Shown here one piece after another: positions 9,666-18,423 of a stretch of DNA of 64,000 nt. Origin of the DNA: Taklimakanibacter albus (lineage in GTDB: Bacteria > Pseudomonadota > Alphaproteobacteria > Rhizobiales > Aestuariivirgaceae); contig NZ_JAENHL010000008.1 in assembly GCF_016595235.1 (NCBI RefSeq), positions 1,882,624-1,946,623 of the forward strand, in the 5' to 3' direction. The translations under genes were made by a program, and so were the position numbers. Within the stretch, counting starts at the first letter, position 1; each line of letters starts with the position of its first letter. The notes beneath the pieces are model-generated. The model saw nothing but the letters and a program-made list of their open reading frames with translations, was not told where the DNA came from and made no database searches.

Positions 9666-10532
9666 TTACTGGAACATGCCCTTCGGCGTCTCGCCCTTCA
9701 GGAAGGGCTCGATGAGCGCGAAGAGCAGGTCGGCCTGGCCGATGACGGCGGTGTGCGACGTCGCCGGCAGGATGGCGAGGCGCGACGCCGGCAAGGGCTT
9801 GCCCATGTCGCCCATGCCGCCGCCGCCCAAGAGACGAAACATCGCGACCGCATGTTCGAGCGTCGCCACATCGGCATCGCCGGCGATGATCAATACCGGA
9901 GTCTTCAGCGCCTTGACCTCGTTGCCCCAGGCCATCGGCTCATGCTCGAGGGCGATCAGCTTCTTGACCAGCGCCGGAAAGCCGTCGGGATTGGCGGCGA
10001 GCTTCTTGTAGTCCTGCGCGAAAGGCATGTTGACGAACATCTCGACCGTCATCTGCGGGATGAAGGCAGTGAATTCCGGCTGCCAGCCCTGGGCGTCGTA
10101 AGCGGCGGAGGCGGCGACGAGCTTGTTCACCTTGTCGGGATGACGGATGGCGAGCTGCAGGCCGGCGGCGGCGCCCATCGAATAGCCGAACACATCGGCT
10201 TTCTTGAGCCCGACCTTGTCCATGAAGACGGCGACATCGTCGGCGAGATTGGGATAGGTGATCGGCCGGTCGATATCGGTGGTGCGGCCATGGCCCTGGA
10301 ATTCGAGCGCATAGACCTTATGCGTCTCGGCAAGCTTCGAGACAATCTTGCCCATGCTCGGGATATTCATATAGGCGCCGTGCAGCACGACCAGCGGCTC
10401 GCCCGCGCCCGACACCTCATAATACATCTGCATGCCATTGACCTCGACCCGGTCGCCCTTGGCGTCCGTCTGGGCGAGCGCCGGGCCTGCCAGCAACAGC
10501 AGGACCCAGGCGATCAACGTGGTTCGCAACAT
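9666..10532 (-). CDS. Exported alpha/beta hydrolase
   Basis: 288-residue alpha/beta-fold hydrolase with a signal peptide (MLRTTLIAWVLLLLAGPALAQ), so it acts in the periplasm or outside. The triad is readable: nucleophile Ser in VFGYSMGAAAG, Asp in IIAGDADVAT, His in LPATSHTAVIG; the oxyanion segment is VVLHGAY. ATG 10532 follows AAGGAGAG by 5 bases. It resembles haloperoxidase or esterase-type hydrolases; the substrate is unknown. It is transcribed toward the toxin gene and sits with it in the accessory insert between folC and trxA. Confidence 0.85.
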   Translation of the reverse strand: MLRTTLIAWVLLLLAGPALAQTDAKGDRVEVNGMQMYYEVSGAGEPLVVLHGAYMNIPSMGKIVSKLAETHKVYALEFQGHGRTTDIDRPITYPNLADDVAVFMDKVGLKKADVFGYSMGAAAGLQLAIRHPDKVNKLVAASAAYDAQGWQPEFTAFIPQMTVEMFVNMPFAQDYKKLAANPDGFPALVKKLIALEHEPMAWGNEVKALKTPVLIIAGDADVATLEHAVAMFRLLGGGGMGDMGKPLPASRLAILPATSHTAVIGQADLLFALIEPFLKGETPKGMFQ

Positions 10533-10560
10533 TCTCTCTCTCCTTGGTTTGGCGCGGCTA

Positions 10561-10604
10561 GCGCGCATCCCGGCGAAGTGGAATCACTTCGCCGGGATGC
10601 GCGC
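10561..10604. repeat. Perfect 20-base palindrome
   Basis: Arms at 10561-10580 and 10585-10604 are perfectly complementary around a GAAT loop; the inner core reads CGGCGAAGTG / CACTTCGCCG. It starts 28 bases upstream of the hydrolase ATG and, if transcribed, would form a very stable hairpin. It resembles the other palindromes in this window in having an AAGT/ACTT core next to the loop, but lacks their bulge. Confidence 0.7.
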
Positions 10605-10615
10605 CAAATCAATAC

Positions 10616-10668
10616 CTGCAGCAAATCCTTATCGCCAAAGTCTTCAACTTTGGCGGGATTTGCTGTAG
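10616..10668 (+). repeat. Bulged palindromic repeat, CGCCAAAGT core
   Basis: Outer arms 10616-10628 and 10656-10668 pair with one mismatch. A 4-base bulge TTAT (10629-10632) is on the left side only. The inner stem is CGCCAAAGT / ACTTTGGCG around a 5-base loop. The element at 40902-40949, read on the other strand, has the same core and a TTGT bulge at the same place but different, still complementary, outer arms. Confidence 0.75.
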
Positions 10669-10785
10669 CCCGCTTCACCATCCCGACGAATGATGATTCC
10701 CCATTTCGACAAAGAGGTGAAAAGTTTTTTGTCTTGCAATCATGGGCACGCTGACGCGATGGAAATTGTCAGGCTGGCCGGATCT

Positions 10786-10872
10786 GGAATTCCCTGTTGT
10801 TACGGCTTTTGCGGAATTCCCTGTAGTTCCCTGCAGATCCGCTGTTAATCCGCTGCAAATTCCCCTGCAGTT
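10786..10872. repeat. Short degenerate direct repeats (AATTCCCTG type)
   Basis: Three related 16-mers occur in the long gap between the hydrolase and trxA: GGAATTCCCTGTTGTT (10786), GGAATTCCCTGTAGTT (10813) and AAATTCCCCTGCAGTT (about 10857). TCCGCTGtTAATCCGCTG-type repeats lie among them. No coding frame here looks real. The rest of the 10669-10785 stretch shows nothing I can name. Confidence 0.45.
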
Positions 10873-10891
10873 TACAGCGGACTTCCGCTGC

Positions 10892-10922
10892 AAAAAAACA
10901 CGGCCCGGAAAACCGGGCCGTG
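10892..10922 (-). terminator. Rho-independent terminator of trxA
   Basis: Read on the minus strand, a 10-base perfect stem CACGGCCCGG / CCGGGCCGTG with a TTTT loop is followed by seven T residues, 29 bases after the trxA stop. This is a textbook intrinsic terminator. Confidence 0.9.
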
Positions 10923-10950
10923 CTGTGAATTCTCGAACTTTCCGCGCGGA

Positions 10951-11274
10951 TCAGGCGATCGACTGCTCGATCCAGGACTGAAGCTGGCCCTTGGGCGCCG
11001 CACCGACCTTGGTCGAGGCGACCTTGCCACCCTTGAAGAGCATGAGGGTCGGGATGCCGCGCACGCCATATTGCGACGGGACCTTGGGGTTCTCATCGAT
11101 ATTGATCTTGACGACCTTAACCTTGGGCCCGAGCTCCTTGGCGATCTCCTCGAGCGCCGGAGCGATCATCTTGCACGGCCCGCACCATTCGGCCCAGAAA
11201 TCGACAACCACCGGACCATCCGCTTTGAGGACGTCGGCGTCGAAGGAAGAGTCGGAGACCTTGTGGGTAGACAT
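10951..11274 (-). CDS. trxA: Thioredoxin
   Basis: 107-residue cytoplasmic thioredoxin, general protein disulfide reductant. The active site [10 protein letters not shown] (about residues 26-35) and the cis-Pro segment [12 protein letters not shown] (about 71-82) are intact. ATG 11274 gives the family's usual N-terminus; the longer frame upstream has no family residues. It follows addA by 82 bases on the same strand and ends in a strong intrinsic terminator, so it closes the addB-addA-trxA run. Confidence 0.96.
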   Translation of the reverse strand: MSTHKVSDSSFDADVLKADGPVVVDFWAEWCGPCKMIAPALEEIAKELGPKVKVVKINIDENPKVPSQYGVRGIPTLMLFKGGKVASTKVGAAPKGQLQSWIEQSIA

Positions 11275-11356
11275 GGGGACCTCATGGGGAAAATAGGAAT
11301 CGGTTACAGGAAAGGTAGGGACCGGGGACCTTAGGGTCAAGGCCGGGTGATAGGGG

Positions 11357-14300
11357 TTACATGGCTGGCATGACCCGGTCGAGCAGCTCTGGCGGGATGG
11401 TCATCAGCCGCGGGGTCTCGGTCCACAGGAGCGCCGCCGTCACGGCGCGCCCCGGAAACATGCGGGTCAGGGCCGCCCGATAGGCCGCCAGCTGGGCGAT
11501 ATAGGCCTCCGGAATCCCGGCAGGGTCGTCGGGTGGCGAGCGGTCGCTCTTGTAATCCAGGATCAGGACCTCGTCTTCCCTTACGACAAGCCGGTCGACC
11601 TGGCCGGCCAGCAGTCCCTGGGGGCCAAGCTCGGCCATCAGAGGGATTTCAGCGAGGCCTGTTCCGTCGAACCAGGCGGCAAAGGCCGGGTCCTCGATGA
11701 TGGCGACCACCTTCTCGGCGAGGCTCCTGGCGGCTTCACCGGTGATCCCGCGGCGCTCCAGAAGCTCGGCCGCGGCCGCCCGGCGGCGCTCAGGGCGGAG
11801 GTCGGGCAGGAGCTGGAACAGGCGGTGCAGGGCCCGCCCCTGCTCCATGGCGGCGCTCGCCACCACCGGCCCCTTGCGGACCAGGCGGGATGGGTTGATC
11901 CAGTCGTTTCCGGCGCTCTCGCGCGGCGGCTTCTGCCTGAGCCAGGCAGGGGTCTCGGTTACGGCTGGCGGGGCGGGTTCCGCCCGGGTCGCGGGGATCA
12001 GCTCCGCCGTCTGGGCGCCCTCGATGCGCAGGACACCCTCGCTGGAACGTTCGCCTGCGAGGCTCGCCTCGATCAGCGCGTACCAGCTGCCGGACTTGGG
12101 CACGTCGTCGCTCGTATAGCCGCACACATAAAGCTCATCGCGCGCCCGCGTCAGGCCCACATAAAGCTGGCGACGATATTCATCCATGCGCTGATCGCGC
12201 AGGAGATCACGCTTGCGCGACACTTCCGGCGCCTCGACGCCGCCGCTGAAGCGCCAGAACGGGATGAGCCTGCCTTCGGGCGCCGGCAGCAGCAGCGGCT
12301 GCACCTCGTTCCGGTCATCGGGCGGTGTGCAGGTGTCGGGCAGGAAGACGATCGGCGCCTCGAGACCCTTGGCGCCATGCACCGTCATGATGCGCACCAC
12401 ATCGCCGCTCTGATCCATGTCGCGGCGGATTTCGGTATCGGCCGAGGTGAACCAGTGCAGGAAGCCCTGCAGGCTCGGCGTCTCGCGCTGCTCATAATCG
12501 AGCGCCAGATTGAGGAAGGCATCGATGAGGTCGATCGCTTCCGGCCCGAGCCGCGACAGGATGTTCTGGCGCACGCTCGGCATGTCCTCGCCGAGCACGC
12601 GGGCATAGAAGCCGAAAGGCGTCTCCTTGGAACCCCAGTCGATCCAGCGCCGCAGCCGGTCGGCAATGGGTGAAAGAGCTTTGCTTTCCTCCAGGCGACG
12701 CCACAGGCTCTTGCGGCCGCGGCCATGCGCCAAAGCGAAGAGATCGTCGTCATTGAAGGCGCGGCCCGAGGGATGCGAGATCAGCGGGCTCTTGAGCAGG
12801 CAGGCCAGCGCATGATCGTCCTCGGGCAGCACGATGAACTGGCCGAGCACCAGAAGGTCCTGGACGGCGATATGATCATTGAGCGTCACGCGATCGGCGC
12901 CCGCCACCGGCACGCGGCAGCGATTGAGCTCGCGCAGCATGCTGGAGAAGAAATCATTGCGGCTCCGCACCAGGATGAGAATGTCACCCGGTGTAACCGG
13001 CCGGCCCAGCGCCGTGATCAAACGTTTCTCGCGCAGCCATTGCGCGATGGTCTCGGCGATGCGCTGCGCCAGCTTGCGGGCGGGATGATTGCGGTCGATG
13101 CGGTCGACCGGCACCAGCCACGGATCATAGTCCGGCTTCTCGTCCTTGAGCGTGACCGGCCACAATTCGATGAGGCCGGCATGACCTTTGCGAACCGCCT
13201 CATGCAGGATGTCGCCGTCGCTGTCGGTGATGAGGCCGCGGCGCGCCACATCGCCCGAAAAGACCGCATCGACGGCGTCCAGCACCGTCTCGGTCGAGCG
13301 GTAGGAAATGCTGAGCGACACCGTGTCCAGGCCATCGGCTTCACTCAGCCGCGCTTCGAAGTAAGTGCGCGTCTCCTCGAAGGCGGCCGGGTCGGCGCCC
13401 TGGAAGCTGAAGATCGACTGCTTGCGATCGCCGACGACGAACAGCGTGCGGACCATGTCGATGCGGGCGCCGGCGCCGGCGAAGAACTCGCCCGCCAGCG
13501 CCTTGACGATCTGCCACTGCGCCGGGCTCGTATCCTGCGCCTCATCGACCAGTATGTGGTCGATGCCGCCATCGAGCTTGAACAGCACCCAGGCGGCGGA
13601 GACCTGCTCGACCAGCAGCCGCTTGGTGCGCAGGATGAGATCCTCGAAATCATAACGGCCATAAAGCCGCTTCAGCCGCTCATAGTCGTTGATGATGCGG
13701 GCGGCGAGCCCCACCAGCGCCTCGGTGGCAAGCATCATATCGAGCGTCGCCGACTTGCCGAGCAGCTTCACCACGCGATCCATCTCGCGCTCGATCGCCT
13801 CGGCGAGCCAGGGCTCGGCCGTCTGCAATTTCTTGCTGGCGATCGAGGACAGCGCCTTCGGCTTGAGGTCCTTCTTGAGGAACAGATCCTTGAAGACGTC
13901 GCGCTCACCCGATTTGATGCGGCCGAGCATCACCGCCGACTTCTGGTCGGTAGCGCCTGCCGATTGCGCCAGCGTGGCGATCATCTGATCGTAAAGCGGC
14001 ACGTCGATATCCATCAGCCGCTGATCGAGGCTTTCCGCCGTATCCTCCGGCCGCAAGCCCAGCTCGTGGCGCAGATAATCGAGATCGAGCGAAAGATCGG
14101 AGCGCTTCAAGAGGATGGTGCGCAGCAAATCCTCGAAGGCTTCCGCCTGGGCGCGCGCCACGATGCGCTTGAGCGCCGGATCGTCCGCCATCTCGGCCTC
14201 GGCGATGATGCGCCGGCGCGCCTGGTCGAGAAGCTCGGCGGCGCTCCTCTCATCCATCACCTCGAAGCCCGGCACGACACCCGCCTCGACGGGGAAGAGC

Positions 14301-14692
14301 TGCAGCAGTCTTTCGCAGAAAGCGTGAATGGTCTGGATCTTGAGGCCGCCCGGCGTTTCGAGCGCCAAGGTGAAAAGCTCGCGGGCCCGCTGCAACGTGT
14401 CGGCCGTCACATCGTGATGGCCCATGGCGTGGATATGGGCAACGAGGTCGTCATCCTCGAGCACGACCCATTTGCTCAGGCGGCCATGGAGGCGGCTCGC
14501 CATTTCGGCGGCGGCCGCTTTGGTGAAGGTGATGCACAGGATCTTGTCCGGCGGCGTGCCCGACAGCATGAGGCGGATGACACGGTCGACGAGGACATGC
14601 GTCTTGCCGGAGCCGGCATTGGCCGCCACCCAGACGGAACGTTGGGGATTGGAAGCGCGGCGCTGATCGTAGCTCGCTTGCGGCAGCTTCAT
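11357..14692 (-). CDS. addA: AddA helicase-nuclease, double-strand break repair
   Basis: Large subunit of the AddAB helicase-nuclease that processes double-strand ends for RecA, the alphaproteobacterial counterpart of RecBCD. The 1111-residue protein has Walker [15 protein letters not shown] near the N-terminus, [11 protein letters not shown], Walker [15 protein letters not shown], UvrD-type motifs ([26 protein letters not shown]-like [13 protein letters not shown]), and a C-terminal RecB-type nuclease with [11 protein letters not shown] 14692 overlaps the addB stop (ATGA), which decides the start over the TTG-type frame opening upstream. Confidence 0.96.
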   Translation of the reverse strand: MKLPQASYDQRRASNPQRSVWVAANAGSGKTHVLVDRVIRLMLSGTPPDKILCITFTKAAAAEMASRLHGRLSKWVVLEDDDLVAHIHAMGHHDVTADTLQRARELFTLALETPGGLKIQTIHAFCERLLQLFPVEAGVVPGFEVMDERSAAELLDQARRRIIAEAEMADDPALKRIVARAQAEAFEDLLRTILLKRSDLSLDLDYLRHELGLRPEDTAESLDQRLMDIDVPLYDQMIATLAQSAGATDQKSAVMLGRIKSGERDVFKDLFLKKDLKPKALSSIASKKLQTAEPWLAEAIEREMDRVVKLLGKSATLDMMLATEALVGLAARIINDYERLKRLYGRYDFEDLILRTKRLLVEQVSAAWVLFKLDGGIDHILVDEAQDTSPAQWQIVKALAGEFFAGAGARIDMVRTLFVVGDRKQSIFSFQGADPAAFEETRTYFEARLSEADGLDTVSLSISYRSTETVLDAVDAVFSGDVARRGLITDSDGDILHEAVRKGHAGLIELWPVTLKDEKPDYDPWLVPVDRIDRNHPARKLAQRIAETIAQWLREKRLITALGRPVTPGDILILVRSRNDFFSSMLRELNRCRVPVAGADRVTLNDHIAVQDLLVLGQFIVLPEDDHALACLLKSPLISHPSGRAFNDDDLFALAHGRGRKSLWRRLEESKALSPIADRLRRWIDWGSKETPFGFYARVLGEDMPSVRQNILSRLGPEAIDLIDAFLNLALDYEQRETPSLQGFLHWFTSADTEIRRDMDQSGDVVRIMTVHGAKGLEAPIVFLPDTCTPPDDRNEVQPLLLPAPEGRLIPFWRFSGGVEAPEVSRKRDLLRDQRMDEYRRQLYVGLTRARDELYVCGYTSDDVPKSGSWYALIEASLAGERSSEGVLRIEGAQTAELIPATRAEPAPPAVTETPAWLRQKPPRESAGNDWINPSRLVRKGPVVASAAMEQGRALHRLFQLLPDLRPERRRAAAAELLERRGITGEAARSLAEKVVAIIEDPAFAAWFDGTGLAEIPLMAELGPQGLLAGQVDRLVVREDEVLILDYKSDRSPPDDPAGIPEAYIAQLAAYRAALTRMFPGRAVTAALLWTETPRLMTIPPELLDRVMPAM

Positions 14693-17688
14693 GAGGCGTC
14701 CTCGGCGATCGACCATTCGCGCCAGCGCGACAGATGGTCGAAGGGCGATGTGTCCTGCTCCTTCTCCATCGCGGCGCGCGGCAGATAGCCATGGGTGACA
14801 TCGTCATAGGCACGCATCAGCGTCTTGAATTTCTCGAGATGCTCCTCCGCCTTCTCCATCACCTCGAGATCATTGATCGGCACCAGAAGCCCCGGCGGCG
14901 CGCCGCCCGAGAGCTTGATATAGAGAAGCGCATCGGTCTCGACCGGCTCGACGCCCCGGAAGGCGCCATGGGCGACGAGCGCGGCTTCGAGCGTCAATTG
15001 CGGCGCCAGGCCCGCCTTGACCTGCGCCCCGGTCGGGATGCGGCCCGTCTTGTAATCGATGAGCCGGGCCTTGCCGGAAGTCAGAATGTCGATGCGGTCG
15101 GCGCGACCGGTGAGCGTGAAGCCGTCGAACTGATGCGCCGCCCCCACCTCGGCATGAATGCGCAGGAGGCCCCGGCGCAGTTGGCGCTCCTCGGCGATGA
15201 ACCATGGCACGATGCGCAGGAAACGCGGCCACCAGAAGCCCGCAACATCGGCATCCGCCATATGCGGCGCGAAGACATCTGAGCCGATCTGGATGAGCTC
15301 GTCCTCGGCCAGAAGCGGCAGGATGGTCGGATAGGCTACCGAGAAGCGGTTGAGCGTCTCATGGATGAGATTGCCCCTGAGCCCCAGATCGGCGGCGGCG
15401 CCGATCGGCGGCAGCGGCTGCAGGCCCAGAATCTTTTCGGCATAGATGCGATAGGGATCGCGCATCAGCTTCTCGACCTGGGTGATGCTCAGATTGCGCG
15501 GCCTCGCATCGACCGGCGGCCTCGGTCGCGGCATGACGACCCGGCGGTCGCCCTCGGCGCTGTCGAAGCTGCGCGCCCACCGGCGCCAGTGGGCGCCATC
15601 GTCGAAGGCGGTCGTCGTCGCCTCGAGGATCATCTTCAAGCGCAGGATCCAGCGTGAGGCGACGGCCGGCTGGTCCTTGACGCGCTTCGACCAGGTGAGG
15701 ACGACCTGCGGCGCGCCGAAGCCTTGCGCGAAATCATGCGCGGTAAGGCCGATGCTGCGCTCGGGCGGCGTGAGGCCCAGGCTTTCGCGCATCGGCCGGT
15801 TGATCCAGGGACCCGGATCAGGCTGCGCCGGCCAGCTCGCCTCGGTGAGGCCGCCCATGACGACGACATCGGGATCGATCAGGCGCGCTTCGAGGAGACC
15901 CAATATGGCAAGGCGCGGATGATGCAGCGGCAGCCGCACCGGCAGGCGACGCAGCCAGCCGGCCAGGAACAAAGCGGCGCGCTCCATGCCGCATGCAGGC
16001 AGGAAACGCTCTGCCGCCGTGAAGGACTGGACGATGAGATCGATCGCATCGGCCGCCGGCGCATCGGAGTCCTTGTCGGCGATGCGTTCGAGAGCGGCGA
16101 TGAAACGGCCGGCATGCCCGGCCAGCGTCGCCTCCTCGTTTTCCGCAAGGGTCGCCAGTGCGGCGCTCACCGCCAAAGCATGGTCGCGCGCCAGCGCCCA
16201 GTCCGCCTCGCCGAGGCGCCTCAGCGCCATCAGCGCGTGGGAGTCCTTCTCGGCCTCGCGCCGCGCCTTGACCAGGGCCTCAACCATCGTCTCGGGCGGA
16301 AGCTGATCGCGGCCCGAGCGCATCAGCGCCAGGTCGATGATGCCGGCGGCCTTGCGCGCCAGCTCCGGCGTCTGCCCGAACGTAGCGAGCGGATGATGCA
16401 GGAGCTTGGCGAATTCGTGGATGGCGAAGCCCGAGAGCCGGTAGTCGATGAGCGCCGAGAGCAGCGAGCCCAAGGGCCGTCTGATGAGCGCGACACCCGC
16501 CGAATCGTCGATCTCGACGCCCCAGCGCTTCAGCGCGCTGACGACGCGGCGCGCCAGATCGCGATCAGGCGTCACCAAAGCGGCGGTCTTGCCCGGCGTC
16601 TCCAGCGCCTCGCGCAGGATGATGGCGATGGCCTGGGCTTCCTGATGATGATCGGCGAGCTCGACCAGGCTGACGCCATCCATGCCGCGAGCGATCTCGG
16701 CGCGTCCGGCGAACAGCGCATCACGCCAGCCGCCGGCCGCCGCGGTGGGGCGCATGATCTCGGAAGCGAGCCAGGGGCGCGACGGGTTGCGGCGCACCGT
16801 TTCGATACCCGGCAGAGGGAGAACATCCTCCCGCGCCTGATGCCAGGACTCGAGCAGGCGCTTCAGGCCGAATTGCGGATGCTGCGGTCCGACATGCTGC
16901 CAGGATTCCTCGCTCATCGTCTGGTCGAGACCCGGCAGGACAACTGCACCATTGGGGAGTCCTGCAATGACCTTCAGAAGCTCGGCGGCCGCCGGAATGG
17001 AACCGGTCGAGCCCGCCGCGATGATCGGGCTTTCGGGCTGCAAGTCGGCGAGGCGTTTCGCTTCGAGCCGCAGGAGATGACTGCGCCGTTCCATCGGCCC
17101 CAGGAGACGCAAGCGGGTCAATTCCTCGGGCAGCCGCTCGCGGATGATGGCGAGGAAACCCAGGATAGACGTGCGATGCTCGGCGAGATCGGCGGCAAAA
17201 AGATCGGAGAGCTTCTGGAGGTCGGCCTCCTCCGTCTCGAATGTGTCGACGAGCTCGCTCAGGCTTTCGGCGAGCGCGATGGCTTGCGAGGGCGAACCCG
17301 CGATCTCACGCGACAGCCGCTCATCGGGATAGGCCACGACCCATTCGTCGATGAGGCGGATGAGCAGTGCTTCACGCTCCAGCGCGGTGATGGCGGGGGC
17401 GAGAAGATCATCATCCGGCGCGGCATCGCCCGGCGCCAGGAGATCCTCCTCGACATCGCCGATCGGGCGGATGCGCGGCAGGAGCATCGCATCACGTCCC
17501 GCCACGGTGAGGAAGCTCTGCTGGAGACTTCTGACGGCGCGGCGCGTCGGCAAAAGGATGGTCCAGCGCGGCAGATCGGCGAGCGTCGGCGGCGGCAGGT
17601 CGGCGGGAAAATTCCCGGCGAGGATGGCGCGCGTCAAAGCAGGCAGAAACGCAACGTCGGGCGGTATGTTGAAGAGACGGAGAGTCAC
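14689..17688 (-). CDS. addB: AddB helicase-nuclease subunit
   Basis: Second AddAB subunit, 999 residues. The N-terminal region carries the inactivated helicase-like fold (WTILLPTRRAVRSL; AAGSTGSIPAAAELL), and the C-terminal RecB-type nuclease shows GRADRIDIL and ARLIDYKTGRIP. I see no C-terminal cysteine cluster of the kind that binds an iron-sulfur cluster in Bacillus AddB; the protein ends in FDHLSRWREWS, the usual alphaproteobacterial ending. The start is GTG at 17688. It lies 21 bases after the murU-like gene and overlaps addA by 4 bases. Confidence 0.94.
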   Translation of the reverse strand: MTLRLFNIPPDVAFLPALTRAILAGNFPADLPPPTLADLPRWTILLPTRRAVRSLQQSFLTVAGRDAMLLPRIRPIGDVEEDLLAPGDAAPDDDLLAPAITALEREALLIRLIDEWVVAYPDERLSREIAGSPSQAIALAESLSELVDTFETEEADLQKLSDLFAADLAEHRTSILGFLAIIRERLPEELTRLRLLGPMERRSHLLRLEAKRLADLQPESPIIAAGSTGSIPAAAELLKVIAGLPNGAVVLPGLDQTMSEESWQHVGPQHPQFGLKRLLESWHQAREDVLPLPGIETVRRNPSRPWLASEIMRPTAAAGGWRDALFAGRAEIARGMDGVSLVELADHHQEAQAIAIILREALETPGKTAALVTPDRDLARRVVSALKRWGVEIDDSAGVALIRRPLGSLLSALIDYRLSGFAIHEFAKLLHHPLATFGQTPELARKAAGIIDLALMRSGRDQLPPETMVEALVKARREAEKDSHALMALRRLGEADWALARDHALAVSAALATLAENEEATLAGHAGRFIAALERIADKDSDAPAADAIDLIVQSFTAAERFLPACGMERAALFLAGWLRRLPVRLPLHHPRLAILGLLEARLIDPDVVVMGGLTEASWPAQPDPGPWINRPMRESLGLTPPERSIGLTAHDFAQGFGAPQVVLTWSKRVKDQPAVASRWILRLKMILEATTTAFDDGAHWRRWARSFDSAEGDRRVVMPRPRPPVDARPRNLSITQVEKLMRDPYRIYAEKILGLQPLPPIGAAADLGLRGNLIHETLNRFSVAYPTILPLLAEDELIQIGSDVFAPHMADADVAGFWWPRFLRIVPWFIAEERQLRRGLLRIHAEVGAAHQFDGFTLTGRADRIDILTSGKARLIDYKTGRIPTGAQVKAGLAPQLTLEAALVAHGAFRGVEPVETDALLYIKLSGGAPPGLLVPINDLEVMEKAEEHLEKFKTLMRAYDDVTHGYLPRAAMEKEQDTSPFDHLSRWREWSIAEDAS

Positions 17689-17709
17689 GCCGGCACCGGC
17701 GCTTCGGAC

Positions 17710-18423
17710 TCAGGCGCCAAGAGCCCGTTCGGCCAAGGGAATAGCTTCAGGCGTGCCGACATGCAGCCACTGGCCGTGATGCTCGATCCCGAAAAGGCGT
17801 CCTTGCGCAATAGCCTTGTCCCACAGGAGATTCATGGAGAATTTGGAGACACCTATATTGGCGAAGAGACGCGGATGCACAAGATAGGCGCCGATATAAG
17901 CGAGACCCGTCTCGCCCTTAGCCGCCCTGCCGGTGATCCGGCCCTCCGCATCCAGGCGAAAATCGCCATGGCCATCATAACCGACCGTGCGCTCGGGCGG
18001 GCACAGAAGGAGCAGGCAATCCATGGCCGCATCGTCCCAGCCCGCCTGCAGGCGCTGGAGCGCCGGCGTATTCCGGTCGATCCAGATCGAATCGCTGTTC
18101 ACCACGAAGAAGGGATCGGTGCCCAATTGCGGCAGCGCCTTGACGATGCCGCCGCCGGTATCGAGCAGCTCGCCGCGCTCATCGGAAATGACGATGTGCG
18201 GCGAGGTTTTGCTCTTGGCCCAGGCCTCGATCTGGTCGGGCAGATAATGGACATTGACGACGGCGAGATCGCAGCCGGCCTCGCGCAGGCGATCCAGGCC
18301 GTAATCGATGAGCGGTGTCCCCGCGACTTCGACCAGCGGCTTCGGTTTGCCATTGGTCAAAGGCCGCATGCGCTGGCCGAAGCCCGCCGCCATGATCATC
18401 GCGCGTTTTCCGAGGCTGGTCAT
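17710..18423 (-). CDS. murU: MurU-like sugar-1-phosphate nucleotidyltransferase
   Basis: 237-residue nucleotidyltransferase; signature AAGFGQRMRPLTNGKPKPL (about residues 12-30), DERGELLDTGGGIVKALP and NSDSIW metal/nucleotide motifs. By family and by its overlap with an AmgK-type kinase it is probably the N-acetylmuramate-1-phosphate uridylyltransferase of cell-wall recycling, making UDP-MurNAc without the de novo pathway. The ATG overlaps the stop of the tsaE/amgK fusion by 4 bases (ATGA). A generic mannose- or glucose-1-phosphate transferase is the alternative, less likely given the neighbour. Confidence 0.85.
   Translation of the reverse strand: MTSLGKRAMIMAAGFGQRMRPLTNGKPKPLVEVAGTPLIDYGLDRLREAGCDLAVVNVHYLPDQIEAWAKSKTSPHIVISDERGELLDTGGGIVKALPQLGTDPFFVVNSDSIWIDRNTPALQRLQAGWDDAAMDCLLLLCPPERTVGYDGHGDFRLDAEGRITGRAAKGETGLAYIGAYLVHPRLFANIGVSKFSMNLLWDKAIAQGRLFGIEHHGQWLHVGTPEAIPLAERALGA

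Noticed and set aside
10742-10981. 79-codon frame in the hydrolase-trxA gap
   Set aside because: It runs through short repeats and the trxA terminator and has no ribosome-binding site.
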